Shown here one piece after another: positions 49,501-59,985 of a DNA stretch of 64,000 bases. Position 1 is the first letter of the stretch, and the number at the start of each line of letters is the position of its first letter. The DNA is from Cymodocea nodosa. Lineage: Eukaryota > Streptophyta > Magnoliopsida > Alismatales > Cymodoceaceae. The DNA lies in assembly GCA_036874045.1 (NCBI GenBank), contig CM072338.1:16452501-16516500 (forward strand), given 5' to 3'. The notes beneath the pieces are model-generated. The model worked only from the letters and a program-made list of their open reading frames with translations. It made no database searches and was not told where the DNA came from. The position numbers and the translations under genes are program-made.

Positions 49501-52500
49501 AACTCCAACCTTTTAACCACCCATCTTGTCCAGCAGAGTCACACAGCTTAAGGCGTTAGCTCCCAGACTGAACAAAAGTGGTGACAAAGGATCACCTTGA
49601 TGCATGCCTTTTCCAAAGCTAGTAAGTCCTAGATTGAACCTTAGAATGGAAGCAGAAGCCAATGCAAGCACATTTTTAAGACACTCGATCCATTTGTTTG
49701 GGAAATTAAAAGCTCTCAACAAGCTAAACAAAAAATTCCAGTTCAAATCATCAGGTGCCTTGCAAAAATCAATTTTACACATGATCCCAGGTTTACCCTT
49801 TCCAATAATCTGTGATAGCTTCTGGAGCAGCCACAAAAACATGAACCAAGCCTTTTATTGTGCAAGACAGCTACTTGGGCAGGATGTATGAGTTTATGCA
49901 TTATTTTCAACAACCTATTTATAAAACCCCTGACGATAACCTTCAGGCAGGTATTCATCAAACTTTTTCCTGAGGAAGGGTAAGGATGAACTCTTATAAA
50001 AAAAGGTATTCATCAAACTTATAGGTTTGAAAGTAGTCAACTACACTGCCTCTTGCCTCTTAGAAATGAGAAAAATGGTGTTGGAATCACAGCCAGCATT
50101 AAACACCAGATCTCACGAAGCATACTGAGATTATCACTTTCAATCAGGGAGAAGCAGAAGTGGTGTTTGTTTATTAGAGTGTGACAACCTACAAAATTTT
50201 AAATTTGCCTTTGACTCAGTTTTGATGAAAGTGAGTATTATAATTAATATTTAATTTGTTGTAACTATTTTTGTTGATATTGTAATATTGTAAATTATAT
50301 GATATGAAACAATAGATATTTAAAAGATAAAATTTTTATTTTATATTGTGAAATTATTTTTTCAAGTTTTATAATATAATCTTATTATGATATATTATAT
50401 ACATTTTGGTCAAAATTTGAGTATACACGTTGAACATAACAGAAAATTAATCACATAACGTTATTAACCATTACATAATTTTTAAAATTAATTTATGTAT
50501 TAAACATAACTAAGAAAATTTGCAACATTATTTTAATCTATTCACATTTCATTCATTATTTGACATCATTCGAACATAATTATTTATAGCATTTACATTA
50601 GATAGAAAATAAAGTATAATCATGTCCTTTCCTTCATCATGTTTTCCTTTTTTATTATTTTTTCCATTAATATTGTTTTCTTCATTTTTTTTCTTCTTTT
50701 ATTATTTTTCCTTTTATTTTCTTTTCTTTTTTCTCTTTGTTTTTCCATCCAACACTCCCTTTCTTCTTTGATAACAACTCCAACCCACAGCCCAAGCTTG
50801 TTACATGCCATCATTTCCAATTGGAGAAGCTTGTTATGAGCATCGATGTCTTACCTGCAAAGCCCTGATCTGTGTTGGAAATGTCTACATGTTCTCGAAA
50901 AACTTCAAACTCCTCCCCCTCCTTGCCTGATTTCATGTTTTGGAGCTGGGAGTTGGTTTCTCACTTCAAGAATTGGATAATCCCTCCACAAGTTGTTGAC
51001 AATCAGCTGATCTCCATGGATTCTAGAAAGTCATTGTGGAAAGGAAGTATTAGGGCTGGGGTTGCCATAGTGTGAGATACGGATGCTGAGCTGAATCAAC
51101 CAATCAATCTTCTTCCTCTCCATCGTGTGCCATCTATTTCACAAGGATGCAGGTATAACCAGCAATGCCCACATCCATCTTGTATTCAAGAACCCACTCC
51201 TCTCCCACTTGGAAACATGCAATTGGAGGAAGAGGATGCTGGATCATCTCAAGCAAATCCAAGCACAGATGGTGCTCATGATTAGGTTTGGATCATGATC
51301 ACGATGACACAGAAACTTTACGTGGACGGTGTACTCAGGCAGATAGGGAGGCATGTTGACAAAGGGTTGGGTTTTGCAACAATTGGGGGTATTTTGGTAA
51401 AATCTTAGGTTGGAGCATCCACTCCAATCCAGGCACGAGTTTCTACCTACACCAAGAAATGAATTATGTTACCATAACTAAGAGTAGGTGTGTCGCACCT
51501 AACACATCCAATCACAGATTTTTTTTTAAGAGCAAGTGTGCTTGGCTCCTATCACAGATTAGAGCCAGGCACACCCTTAAACAAATGTAGCCTATGAAAT
51601 TATTGTAGTAATTATTGAATAAGAGAGACATACAGAAGTATAATAATTATTGTAGTATTAAGTTAATGGGACATACTATGAAATTATGGAAAAAGATTAT
51701 TGAGTGAAAAAAAAGGCAGTGAACTAAAATTATAGAAAATCAATTTGGATTTATGTTGAGTAGATGAATAATGGAAACCATTCATTTACTCAGACAACTA
51801 ATATAAAATTTTAGAGTTAAGAAAAAGGACCTCCATATGGTTTTCATTACTTTATAAAAAGCTTATGATAGAGTACTTAAAGACCTATTGTGATGGGTTT
51901 TAGAAAAAAAAAGAAAGAATACCCACTGGATATATTGATATTATAAAAGGCATGTGAAAAAGCAACTACCAACATTAAAAATACAAGAGGAGAAACTAAG
52001 AAATTTCTGATAGACATAGGTTTACAACAAGAATGCTTTCTAAGTCCATATCTATTTGTCTTGGTTATAGATGAAATAACTAAGAAAATTCAAGGAGAAA
52101 TACCATGTATATGCTATTTGTTAATGAAAGTAAATCAATAATTCACTCTAAATTACAATTATGGAGAAATCACTTAGAATCTAAAGGATTTTGATTAAGT
52201 AGGTCAAACATTGAATATATGGAATGCAAGTTTAACAAAAATAGGAATAATCATGAAAGTACATATCTAGATGGCTATAAGATTTATAAAAGTAAGACTT
52301 TTAAATTGAATATATGAAATGCAAGTTTAACAAAAATAGAATAATGATGAAAGTATATATCTAGGGCTATAAGATTTATAAAAGTAAGACTTTTAAATAC
52401 TTAGATCTATAACAAGTAACAATAGTGAAATTATAGAGGATTTATTCATTGGATTAAAGTAGAATGGATGAAGTGGAAGTACTTCTAGAGTGTTATGTGA

Positions 52501-55500
52501 TCAACAGATACCCTTAAAATTAAAAACAAAATTTTATGGTTCAAAATGTTAAGATATGAATTGCTATTTACTTAAGTATGAACATACACAAAAAGTTAGT
52601 ATTGCTAAGATATATATACTTAGATGAGTGATGATTGACTTATGTGATTTGATTATATCCTTAGGAGACCAAAGAATGCACCAGTTAAGAGAGGATAATC
52701 AATTAATATAGAAGAAATTAAAATAAGTAAAAATAAACCTAAAGCTACTTGATTAAGAATTGTAAGAAAAAAAATTAAGTTTATGTATAATTTAACCAAA
52801 AATTTGACCATAAAAATACATAAAGAAAAGAATTCATGTCACCAATCCTACATAATAAGATTATAACTTTGATTGTTGTTATATAGCTATTATAAAAGTT
52901 TTTTTGATTTTCTTTTGAGCCGCAAACAGCCTATTTAGTAAGATCTTTGGCATTGACCTAACTTATTGATCCAATAAAGCCTAATTTATTTAGATAAGAG
53001 CATCTGACGTGACCTTGTCAATTGTCATAATTTCACATAGAAGTAAAGAGAAATAATTTAACTTCCATACAACCACTAATGTGTCAAGTGTGCATCATTC
53101 TTTGTAAGTACCTCCTCTTCCACACCCATGATTGGCATCCCCTCTACCCCTCTTCCTTGTCCTGTGGAGTCTATAACCTCTACTTCTTCTCCTAATTCTA
53201 CTTCTTTAAGGACATTGGTGCATAATCTTACTGATCCTCCAACCTTGTAGGTATATAGTCATCAACCCCGCTAAGCTTTAGCTATCGCCCCACAACTGGT
53301 TTCTCCTCCTCAAAGTGAGTCCTCTTCTTCATCCTCCTCTGAACTACCTATTGCTCTCTGGAAAGAACCTCTCTCTTGCACCCATCACCCCCTTTCTCAC
53401 TTCATTTCTTATGCTAACCTTAATGCTCCTTTTTGTGAGTTTGCTTTAACCATCTCTAGTGAAGTTCTTCCCAAGGGTCATCACAAAGCATTATAAATTC
53501 TACATTGGAAGACAACAATGGACGAGAAAATGAATGTCTTGCTCTCTTGTAGCTCTTGAGATTTGATTCATTGCCCTACAAAGGCTAATGTTGTTACTTG
53601 CAAGTGGGTCTTTGCAATTAAAAGATATCTTGATGGTACTATTGACAGGTACAAAGTGTGTCTAGTTGCCCATGATTTCTCTCAAGAATACGATGTGGAC
53701 TACTTTAAGACTTTCTCTCCTGTGACTCGCCTAGATTCTATTTGTATTCTTCTTGCATTGGGTGTTCATTACTCTTGGTTTTTAACTTAATTTGATGTGA
53801 AGAATTCTTTCCTTTATAGGGATCTGGATGAACAAGTTTTTATGAAGCAACCTCAAGATATGTTGTTGAAGGGGAGTCCACAATATGTTTACTCAATAAA
53901 GTTATCTATGGTTTAAAACAAAGTCCAAAGGCATGGATCAAGAAGTTCAACAATGTTATGTGAAGTGGAGATTTTGATAGTTGTAAGATTGACCACTCTC
54001 TCTTTATCAAGCAGACATCTAGTGAAGTTATTGTATTAACAATTTATGTGGATGACATGCTCTTGACAGGAAGTGATCACCAAGGAATTGAAGAAACCAA
54101 GTGTTTTCTTCGTCAATACTTTGCTACCAAAAATTTGGGGACCCCAATGTATTTTTTAGAAGTGGAGTTTGCATACTCTAGAGGGAATATATCTCTATCT
54201 CAAAGAAAATATGCATTGAATCTGCTAAAAGAAATTGGTCTTGAGGGTTGCAAACCTGAAAGTACTCCCATTGAGCATGTCCACTCCTTCTGGGATGAAG
54301 GCTCACCACTGTTTGAAGATTTAGGATAATACAAGCAACTTATTGGAAAACTTATATATGTAATTGTAACTAGACCAGATATTTACTATGCTATTAGTTT
54401 TCTTAGTTGATTTATGCATGCCCTTAAAATAGTTCACTGACAAGGAGCTCTTTGAGTGCCATCTTACATTAAGAAAGCTCCTGGTAAGAGCCTCATGTAT
54501 AAAAAGAGTGACCATTTGACAATTGAAAGGTACTCAGATGCTAGATATGTTGGAGACAAGAGTGATAGAAAATTCACATTAAGTTATTTAACCCTTCTTG
54601 GCAGGAACTTGATCACTTGAAAGAGCAAGAAATAGAATGTCATCTCAAAATCTAGTGTTGAAGTTGAATATCATATTATGTTCAATGCTACTTCTGAGTT
54701 AATATGACTGAAGGCTCGACTTCAAGAAATGGGAATTAATGTCAATGGCTCTATGTCTATGCACTGCAACAACCAAACTACTATTTATTTAGCCAGCAAC
54801 CCCACCTTTCAACTAAGCATGTGTAAGTGGACAACCTTACGACGAGCATGAAACTATTCATTTCATCAAAAACAATGTCTTGAGAAAGATTATATCTACT
54901 CCATAAATTCATTCTGAAGATCAACTTGCAAATATCCTCACTAAAAGTCTTAGAGTTAGCGTGTTTGAAAAATTTTGTAACAAACTGAACTTAAAAGATA
55001 TATACCAGCTTTAAGGGGAGTGTTAGAGTTGTTTGTATTAATTCCTATAAGATCCATTTAAGTGTTAAATGGATATCCATATAAGAGGAGTATATATACT
55101 CTTCTTAATGTAATTTTTGAGGTTGATCAAGGAAGCTAATTCCCATCAACCACCCCCCTCTCCCCTTCTTTTTTGTCTCTATCTATCCTCTTGTGTGAAC
55201 CCATCAAAAATGGGTCACATAAAGAATAGCCTGGGGCTGGGGCTGGGAGCTCCAAGTGGCAAGTTAAGGAGGAGATGGTGGTAGCTAGAGGTGCCAACAA
55301 AGGCATTGGCAACATCTAGAAGAGGATGTGATAAGATAAGTGTACAAGTGGTACTAGATAAGGTGATAGCTACCAACGATGTTGGTGGCATTATAAGAGC
55401 CTACTCCTACGAATGACTTGGGAGGGGGGTTTGAAGGGAGGGTGGAAATAGTGGTTGGAAGAGAGGAGAAGGTTGTTGCCAAAAGTGGGAGGGAGGAGCA

Positions 55501-56411
55501 TGGATTGACACTTCTAGAAGTACCATATTGTTAATGTTTTCCTCCAATGGCTAGAAAACATGGGGTTTTTGGATGGAGGAGAAGGATGAGGAGAGCCAAG
55601 GTTTAGGGTCTATTGCCACCACGACATGAAGATAGTGATGATAACCAAGATTTTCTTACTCTCTTTTTCCCTATAGAAAACCTAAGCTCTTATATTATGT
55701 TGAAATATAGATAGCCAACTTAAAACCAACTGAGAATGAAAGAAGCGGTCTACTTATATATTTTATTTTTTAAGTTTCATCAACGTAGTATTATTCCATC
55801 AATTTTTTTAATAAAAACTTGCACACATAATTGCACCGAAAGCCCATCGTAGATAGCAAGCAAACTTCAAAATTTTGACACAAAACCTGTTAGAAACAAT
55901 TATTTGAGATTCGTATTTACAACTTCTCATCGACAACCTGATTTTGGACAAGCTAAAAAGTGGGGTTTACCGAAAAAAATGACAGAAAATAGAAATGCTG
56001 GCCTACTGTTTCTCTGGACGAAAAGGAAAGACGCAAGATTTAAACTTTCTCAAATTCCAAAAGATGAAGAAAGTAATGGAGAAAGACGCAAGCCCCAGCC
56101 ATGATAGTTATAGTTTCAAGTTTCCAGCAAAAAAAAAACTTTATCACTTAAATTCGACGATTTAGAAAGCCCCAAATCCAAATAAAGCGCCTAAACCCTA
56201 ATCCTGCACTAAGTTCATCAACCGCTTGCTATCACACACAAGATTGCAAAGAATGGACAAGGGAAAACAGAACAGTCCAGAAAAATCTAAATAATTGAAA
56301 AGCTCCCTAAAAAAATAATGGCATGGACACAATTAAACCTAAAGAAACAAATAGTAAGTGAAAGGAACGGAGCAGTGACCTACCGCTGCTGTCGGACGGA
56401 TCGAAGTCCAT
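30786..56411 (-). CDS. EMSY-LIKE (EML) protein with ENT and Agenet/Tudor-like domains, 25.6-kb gene
   Basis: A nuclear chromatin-associated protein. EML proteins in Arabidopsis are linked to immunity and development, and their Tudor-like domain contacts nucleosomes. Exons in coding order on the minus strand: 56411-56384, 48101-47899, 47808-47699, 46578-46326, an unresolved exon, 46113-45995, 45920-45852, 32172-31927, 31814-31746, 31652-31589, 31066-30786. Order of parts: [15 protein letters not shown] start; ENT domain with [29 protein letters not shown]; helix [14 protein letters not shown]; basic Ser/Pro linker; Agenet/Tudor core [27 protein letters not shown] plus ALVYDMN and WEWVNL; Gly/Arg-rich tract (RGRGRG); ISPDDIRW; and a C-terminal helix ending LADASDGES. 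Exon 4 ends in phase 0 but the 46113 exon enters in phase 2, so an exon of length 1 mod 3 is missing from my model. The last exon could instead start at 30964. Introns of 8.3 and 13.7 kb are transposon-filled. Confidence 0.88.
31492..31535. repeat. GA microsatellite in an EML intron
   Basis: A nearly pure GA run of about 44 bases lies between the last two EML exons. It is a likely length-polymorphic marker. Confidence 0.9.
32173..32840. other. EML long intron, part without recognised element
   Basis: AT-rich intron sequence between EML exon 7 and the first copia insertion. No coding sense or repeat structure was seen. Confidence 0.5.
32846..32968 (-). repeat. 3' LTR of copia element 1
   Basis: 123 bp. 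Its sequence matches the LTR at 37306-37428, about 89 percent identical by eye. It contains a T-rich, TA-rich core with a probable TATA region. Confidence 0.9.
37306..37428 (-). repeat. 5' LTR of copia element 1
   Basis: 123 bp. It lies beside the primer-binding site and is followed on the outer side by target-site duplication AGGAT. Confidence 0.9.
37838..38290 (+). repeat. Diverged tandem repeat, about 270-base unit
   Basis: Two related blocks start with a CTAAAGGATAGCT-like word (about 37838 and 38107). Both run through ACGAAAATAAAAATACCAAA and ATGACTTG/C to TTTTTTAATACCTATTAAAA. A partial third copy of the end motif lies at 38045-38095. It is intronic within the EML gene. The units have diverged clearly, so the duplication is not recent. 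Confidence 0.7.
38941..39099 (+). repeat. 5' LTR of copia element 2
   Basis: About 159 bp, starting TGTTAGAGAAAAATAC. It is followed by the primer-binding region. Confidence 0.85.
43647..43795 (+). repeat. 3' LTR of copia element 2
   Basis: About 149 bp, starting TGTTAGAGAAAAATAC after a purine tract and ending GATTTGCACT before duplication ATAAT. Confidence 0.85.
44280..45376 (+). mobile_element. Non-autonomous LTR element, copy 1 (3' part and LTR)
   Basis: A sequence with no reverse-transcriptase words. It contains a 120-base purine-only stretch (about 44815-44940) and a GTTGGATGTTCTAGCTTG block. A purine tract (AAAAGGAG) follows, then a TG...CA LTR at 45217-45376. The same series in the opposite orientation occurs at 48.49-49.1 kb, which defines the family. 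No 5' LTR was found, so the copy is truncated. The left edge is a guess. It is probably a copia-mobilised, large-internal-domain type, without its own genes. Confidence 0.55.
45620..45793 (+). repeat. 87-bp tandem duplication beside an EML exon
   Basis: The unit 45620-45706 begins GGCATGCAATTTTAGC. It is repeated at 45707-45793 with only about three differences, and a third partial start (GGCATGC) follows. It ends 58 bases from the EML exon at 45852, inside the intron. It looks recent. Confidence 0.85.
46594..47690. other. EML intron between ENT-side exons, no recognised element
   Basis: About 1.1 kb of AT-rich intron. Some open frames (for example 46778-47005) show no family resemblance. 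Nothing further can be supported. Confidence 0.4.
48488..49430 (-). mobile_element. Non-autonomous LTR element, copy 2 (inverted to copy 1)
   Basis: On the minus strand this carries the same order as copy 1: a gene-like Gly/Ser-rich stretch (49.2-49.45 kb), a pyrimidine-rich run on the plus strand (48.94-49.05 kb), a CTTGGATTGTAT block, a GTTGGATGCTCCAGCTTG block, then an LTR of about 120 bp (48607 down to 48488; TG...CA). LTR similarity to copy 1 is clear in the GATTTAGT/GGTTTAGT, ATATTGC, CTCTATGTA and GGxCTT blocks. No second LTR was seen. Confidence 0.5.
49430..49990 (-). mobile_element. L1-type LINE reverse-transcriptase fragment in EML intron 1
   Basis: The minus-strand reading from about 49842 gives [13 protein letters not shown] (the KxDxxKAxDxxxW block), WIECLKNVL, and [21 protein letters not shown]. 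These are blocks of the L1 reverse-transcriptase palm. The open stretch of 109 codons is unusually long for such a relic, but both ends are lost. Confidence 0.8.
50180..50850. other. AT-rich and pyrimidine-rich intron sequence
   Basis: AT-rich from 50180 to 50620, then a T/C-rich run (50630-50750) resembling the homopyrimidine tracts of the two non-autonomous LTR copies. It could be a third, more decayed copy, but no LTR was seen. Confidence 0.35.
50850..51450 (+). other. Coding-like stretch of unknown origin
   Basis: A GC-richer stretch with a 67-codon open frame (50872-51075, containing [17 protein letters not shown] and [10 protein letters not shown]). Open pieces continue to about 51.3 kb. 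No family was recognised. It may be a captured gene fragment or a LINE 5' region, since an RTE LINE begins shortly downstream in the same orientation. Confidence 0.35.
51535..51575. repeat. Imperfect inverted repeat, 14-base arms
   Basis: Arms AGTGTGCTTGGCTC (51535-51548) and GAGCCAGGCACACC (51562-51575) pair with two mismatches around a 13-base loop. It lies just upstream of RTE LINE copy C. Confidence 0.7.
51600..52870 (+). mobile_element. RTE-type LINE relic, copy C, with internal duplication
   Basis: The longest RTE LINE copy here. The plus strand carries reverse-transcriptase words: a [10 protein letters not shown]-like block, LLRQLI, KDLHMVF, KAYDRV, LLWWVLEK, then a QGSALSPYLF-like block and a WxxxLESKGF-like block. 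The C-terminal WFGH and RIHGANP-like parts follow at 52.65-52.85 kb. Many stops are present. A segment of about 92-95 bases near an EYMECKF-like word is duplicated in tandem (52211-52305 and 52306-52397). It lies in EML intron 1, antisense to the gene. Confidence 0.75.
52211..52397 (+). repeat. Tandem duplication inside RTE LINE copy C
   Basis: Unit 1 (52211-52305) and unit 2 (52306-52397) both run from TTGAATATATG to AAGTAAGACTTTTAAA. They differ by a few substitutions and small gaps. The event postdates the LINE insertion. Confidence 0.8.
53080..55200 (+). mobile_element. Ty1/copia element 3, 5'-truncated, with 3' LTR
   Basis: Contains the end of integrase/linker (53.1-53.4 kb), reverse transcriptase ([18 protein letters not shown] at 53.6 kb; FSPVTR; a TIYVDDML-like block near 54.04 kb; [10 protein letters not shown]), and RNase H (54.5-54.95 kb). 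The purine tract CTTTAAGGGGAG comes next, then an LTR beginning TGTTAGAG at 55021 and running to about 55200. The 5' LTR, gag and most of integrase are absent. Broken in several places. It lies antisense to the EML gene in intron 1. Confidence 0.85.
55201..56380. other. EML intron 1, part next to exon 1
   Basis: The first 500 bases are G-rich on the plus strand (GGCTGGGGCTGGG at 55.23 kb) and may be repeat-derived. The rest (55.7-56.38 kb) is ordinary AT-rich intron near the first exon. No gene was seen. Confidence 0.4.
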
Positions 56412-56740
56412 CAAGGGGTTGCCCTCGCTCAACCTCCGATGGCAACGCCGCCAACCACAAACAACTCACTCCACACCGCAAACTTCCCAGCCAGTACACC
56501 GCAAGCAGCGAACAGGAGCTCCAACCTCCCCTTCGTCCTCCAAGATCGACCGCGTCCTCCACGCAGTATTTCCTGCAGAGTCGTCGGCGCGGAATCCACC
56601 AAATTCGGGCGGCGAGCGAAGATCGAGAAGGGAGAATTTGCGAGGATGATGGTGCGCGTTAACGAATCGAATCGAATCGAATCGAGAACTACAAGTCTCT
56701 CGAGCCGAAGGGCGAAGTAGCCGTGCGAACAAAAACAAAA
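56412..56740 (-). promoter_or_regulatory. 5' leader and proximal promoter of the EML gene
   Basis: A GC-rich stretch immediately upstream (minus strand) of the EML start codon, with a (CGAAT)n-type run (plus strand about 56664-56683). The sharp GC rise against AT-rich surroundings is typical of a plant housekeeping-gene leader. No TATA box can be named confidently. Confidence 0.5.
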
Positions 56741-56749
56741 TTAAAAAAT

Positions 56750-57960
56750 AGGGGACGCGAAAACGGCGGACTCCAAGACCAATTTATAAATGTGTTTTTT
56801 TTAGAAAGCCAATCATAATGCATTCATGACATCAAGTTCGCTTCATAAATCATTTTTAAAATTTTACCCATGAAGCTTAAATTTATTTTTACATACGACA
56901 TATAAGATATATAAGAAATTAGTGCAGAAATAGAGAAAAATAGATTAAAAAAAAAAGTAAGAGATTTTTTTTTTTTTTCTGGTGTTAAATGGCAGTAGTT
57001 CTCTGAATATAAAAGAGACTCATATTTGTAAAAAGCTTTTTCTACAAAACTTACATAAAGAAGCTCTTTTCTATATGTGAAGGTTCGATAGTTGACAATT
57101 CTTTAAGGAAAAATTAATAAATAAGTAAATAAAGAAAAGAAAATATAATAAAAGAGAAGAGAATGAAAGTATAAAATTTATTTATTTATAATAATATTAG
57201 TCTTATTTATTTTCCTAAAAATAAATTTAAAGTATAAAAATTATTTATTTATAATCTGTATTCTTTTACTTTACTCTACTTTTTGAATGTATATAAATAA
57301 TTTCAAATTTTCTAAATTTCTCAAATTTTTTAAACTTTCTAAGCATACACTAACACCTTCAAATTTTCTAACTTTCTTCAAGTTTTTGTTTCCTTCATTT
57401 TCTAAATTTTCCTAAACTTTCCAATGTCACTATAATTTTCCTAATATAATTTGATTATGTCATTAACTAACTACATATTAGCTAAGCAAATTGGGTCAAA
57501 TTGTTATGGATTTGAATTACCAACATGGCACAAATGAGAAGAGGAACAATAATTTCATTTTTGTTGGATTTAGTGAGTCTTCATCCTCAAATTAGGGGTA
57601 AAAAATTTTAATCCTTGGATTATGGGAGAAGACTCCTTAAATTTGGTCATGATATTGGTGAAAATGTTTAATCTCATGATAGGTGAACAACTTTGTTGTT
57701 TACATGCAACATCCAAATTCTTGCCATTATGCCAATCCTCCACATCAGGACCTAGAAATAAAAGATGTAACAAAGGAGGACTTCACAAAATTACAAGAAA
57801 AAAGAGAGAGAATGTGATGGAGAAGACTCCTAAGGATGATGGAATTTGTGCTTCTTAGAAAGGTCAAAAAATGTCATAAAATGTAATCTTGGAAAACACT
57901 TTCCTAAGGTTTGTGTATTTGTACATTTTAGAAATCTTGGGAAAGTCTCTAATTTAAATA
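56750..57960. other. AT-rich intergenic DNA
   Basis: Upstream of the EML gene. Holds A/T runs, and a direct repeat of an AGTATAAAA(T/A)TTATTTATTTATAAT word at about 57169 and 57231. No supported coding region. Confidence 0.45.
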
Positions 57961-57969
57961 ACTTGTTGG

Positions 57970-58015
57970 GAGATGATTTCCCAACCCCCCCTCGGTAAGG
58001 TTGGGAAATCATCTC
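57970..58015. repeat. Perfect 17-bp inverted repeat (hairpin)
   Basis: The left arm GAGATGATTTCCCAACC (57970-57986) and right arm GGTTGGGAAATCATCTC (57999-58015) are perfect reverse complements separated by 12 bases. It stands directly before a minisatellite. Confidence 0.9.
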
Positions 58016-58029
58016 TAAAAAAACCTGAT

Positions 58030-58240
58030 CTTGACCTCTTACGAACTCTCACGACTCCAACATTGACATTCGCGACCTTGACCTTGATGTTCGCGGCCTC
58101 GATGCTCATGACCTTGATGTCAACACTCACGACCCTAATGCCGACACTCGTGACCTTGGCATCGACGCTCACGACCTTAATGCTAACGATCGCAATGTTG
58201 ATGCTCGTGACCTTGACATCGACGCTCGCGACCCTAACTA
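58030..58240. repeat. Minisatellite with about 18-base unit
   Basis: Eleven or so imperfect units built on GAC(A/G)CTCGCGACCTTGA-like words, with lengths of 18, 21 and 24 bases, all multiples of three. This keeps long open frames on both strands, but the products are simple repeats and should not be called genes. Confidence 0.75.
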
Positions 58241-58249
58241 TTTTTCTCA

Positions 58250-59790
58250 TTGATTCTTTCTTACTCTTCACTGGTAAACTATTTCCTCACCCAATTTATT
58301 TACATTTCCTCTATGCAATCAGTACTCTGTGAATGTTGCATTTATTTGATAAAACCAATTGATTTATGTGCCTATTATTTAAAATATTACTTTAAAGTTG
58401 TACTATTATTTACTACATCAAAAAATTATTAAAAATAATTGAAGTATGTATAAATATATAAAAATTTCATGTTATTTTCAATCATTTCATTTATTGTTCT
58501 GCACAAATATGTCAAACTTTCTTATCATTTCTTATTATTTCTTGACTTGTACAAACACATAAATTTTACTGTCATCTCCTATCATTTCTCAAGTTTTCTA
58601 ATTCTCAACATTTCCAGTAATTCCTATTATTTCCTTTCTTAATGGAAATCATGCACAAACACACCTTAAGTGTCTGTCAAAGGTAAATCTCTTAGCACTC
58701 TCATACTTTTTCCTCTTAACCTATAATAATGAGGTTTAATACATGTTCTGATGTGCTTAATGTATTGCACCTTATTATAATAAGCTAACTTGTTCACAAG
58801 CTCGGTGCTTATGAAATGAGCTTATTTCACCCATTTCCACAATACATCCATTCATCAACTAATGACGGATATAACTTCTAACTCAAGAAATTCCTGAACC
58901 ATTTTGTCCTCCTCTCCAAGCGTAGTAAATTCCATTTTGATGACAGGGATAATTCAGAAAAGGCTGGAAGTGAGATTGGTGCCTTTTCATGAGTTGTCAA
59001 CGTGCATTTGTAAACTGTTGGGAACTTAATCAGATAAGTGAAATTTAAAAAATGAGTTCTTTCTATTAAATACATCAACATAAAATTCTCCAGTGGTTAA
59101 AACTACACATGAAATAAATATTTACAAATAAAAGGCATCCATTTGCTTCCAATACAATTCACATTGTTAATAAATTTCAAGTAAATATATCTAAACTGTA
59201 ATAAAAATACATAAAACATTTTCAATTGTAAGTGCCACCATCCCATTTTCTCCTTAAAAAATTTGTTTGAAAGAACTTAGTCAAATAAGTACTTGTCATA
59301 AAAGAAGCTAACATAAGTGGATTCCAACACTATCTTGGTCTCTATCCAACTGAAGTATGTATGATTTAGTTTTGTTAAAAGAGAGGACTCCAACCTCATC
59401 TTTTATGATTTCCATAAGCTTTTGTGATATTATTGAAATTTCTTCTTTCTTTTTTTTTTAGTCCTAGAGTTAAATGTAAATCCTTGAAAAGCTTTCATGT
59501 TAGGAACTTCATTAGGATACGTAAAGAGTCTATGGATGTATTAAAAAAATTTCTCAACAAGACATGATTTAGAATCTAACTTAGCACTCTTTGTCACAAA
59601 AAATGACATACAACTTTTGGTACCAGTATCGCTTTTGTTACAAAACAACAGACCATTTTTCTAACAGCATCCCAATCTATTTAACCATTAAACTCAATTG
59701 CACGGCGATGATTCAATAACCATTACAAAAGGTTTCTAGCCATTTCACATTTTTCATCTTTGCTTTTACATTTCTTTACATCATTCTTTT
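58250..59790. other. AT-rich intergenic DNA
   Basis: T-rich, repeat-like words (TTATCATTTCTTATTATTTC) occur at 58.5-58.65 kb. No gene or transposon core was recognised. Confidence 0.45.
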
Positions 59791-59805
59791 GTAACTGTAT
59801 ATACA

Positions 59806-59985
59806 TGTTGGTCAGATTACCTGATTGTTGGTCTGACCTATTTTGTACATTATATAAGTTTGCTGCTCCCGACTAGATGAGAGAGTATCAGGAACATATT
59901 TACCTAGTACTCTTAATTTCTCTATGTAAGACCTAAGTAGAGGGATTACAATTGCTACTTCTAATTCTCGATTCACCTTACGAGA
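59806..59985 (+). mobile_element. Possible LTR with primer-binding site (solo or truncated copia)
   Basis: A 180-base segment begins TGTTGGTCAG and has a TATATAAG word inside (about 59853). It is followed by ATGGTATCAAAGCGG, which resembles the Met-tRNA primer-binding site used by copia elements. No internal coding region or second LTR follows, so this is a 5' remnant. Confidence 0.45.

Noticed and set aside
49513-49842. The 109-codon open frame in EML intron 1 as a host gene
   Set aside because: Its blocks are those of an L1 reverse transcriptase, and both ends are truncated.
57973-58332. Open frames on both strands over the minisatellite
   Set aside because: Frames stay open only because unit lengths are multiples of three; the products are simple alternating repeats.
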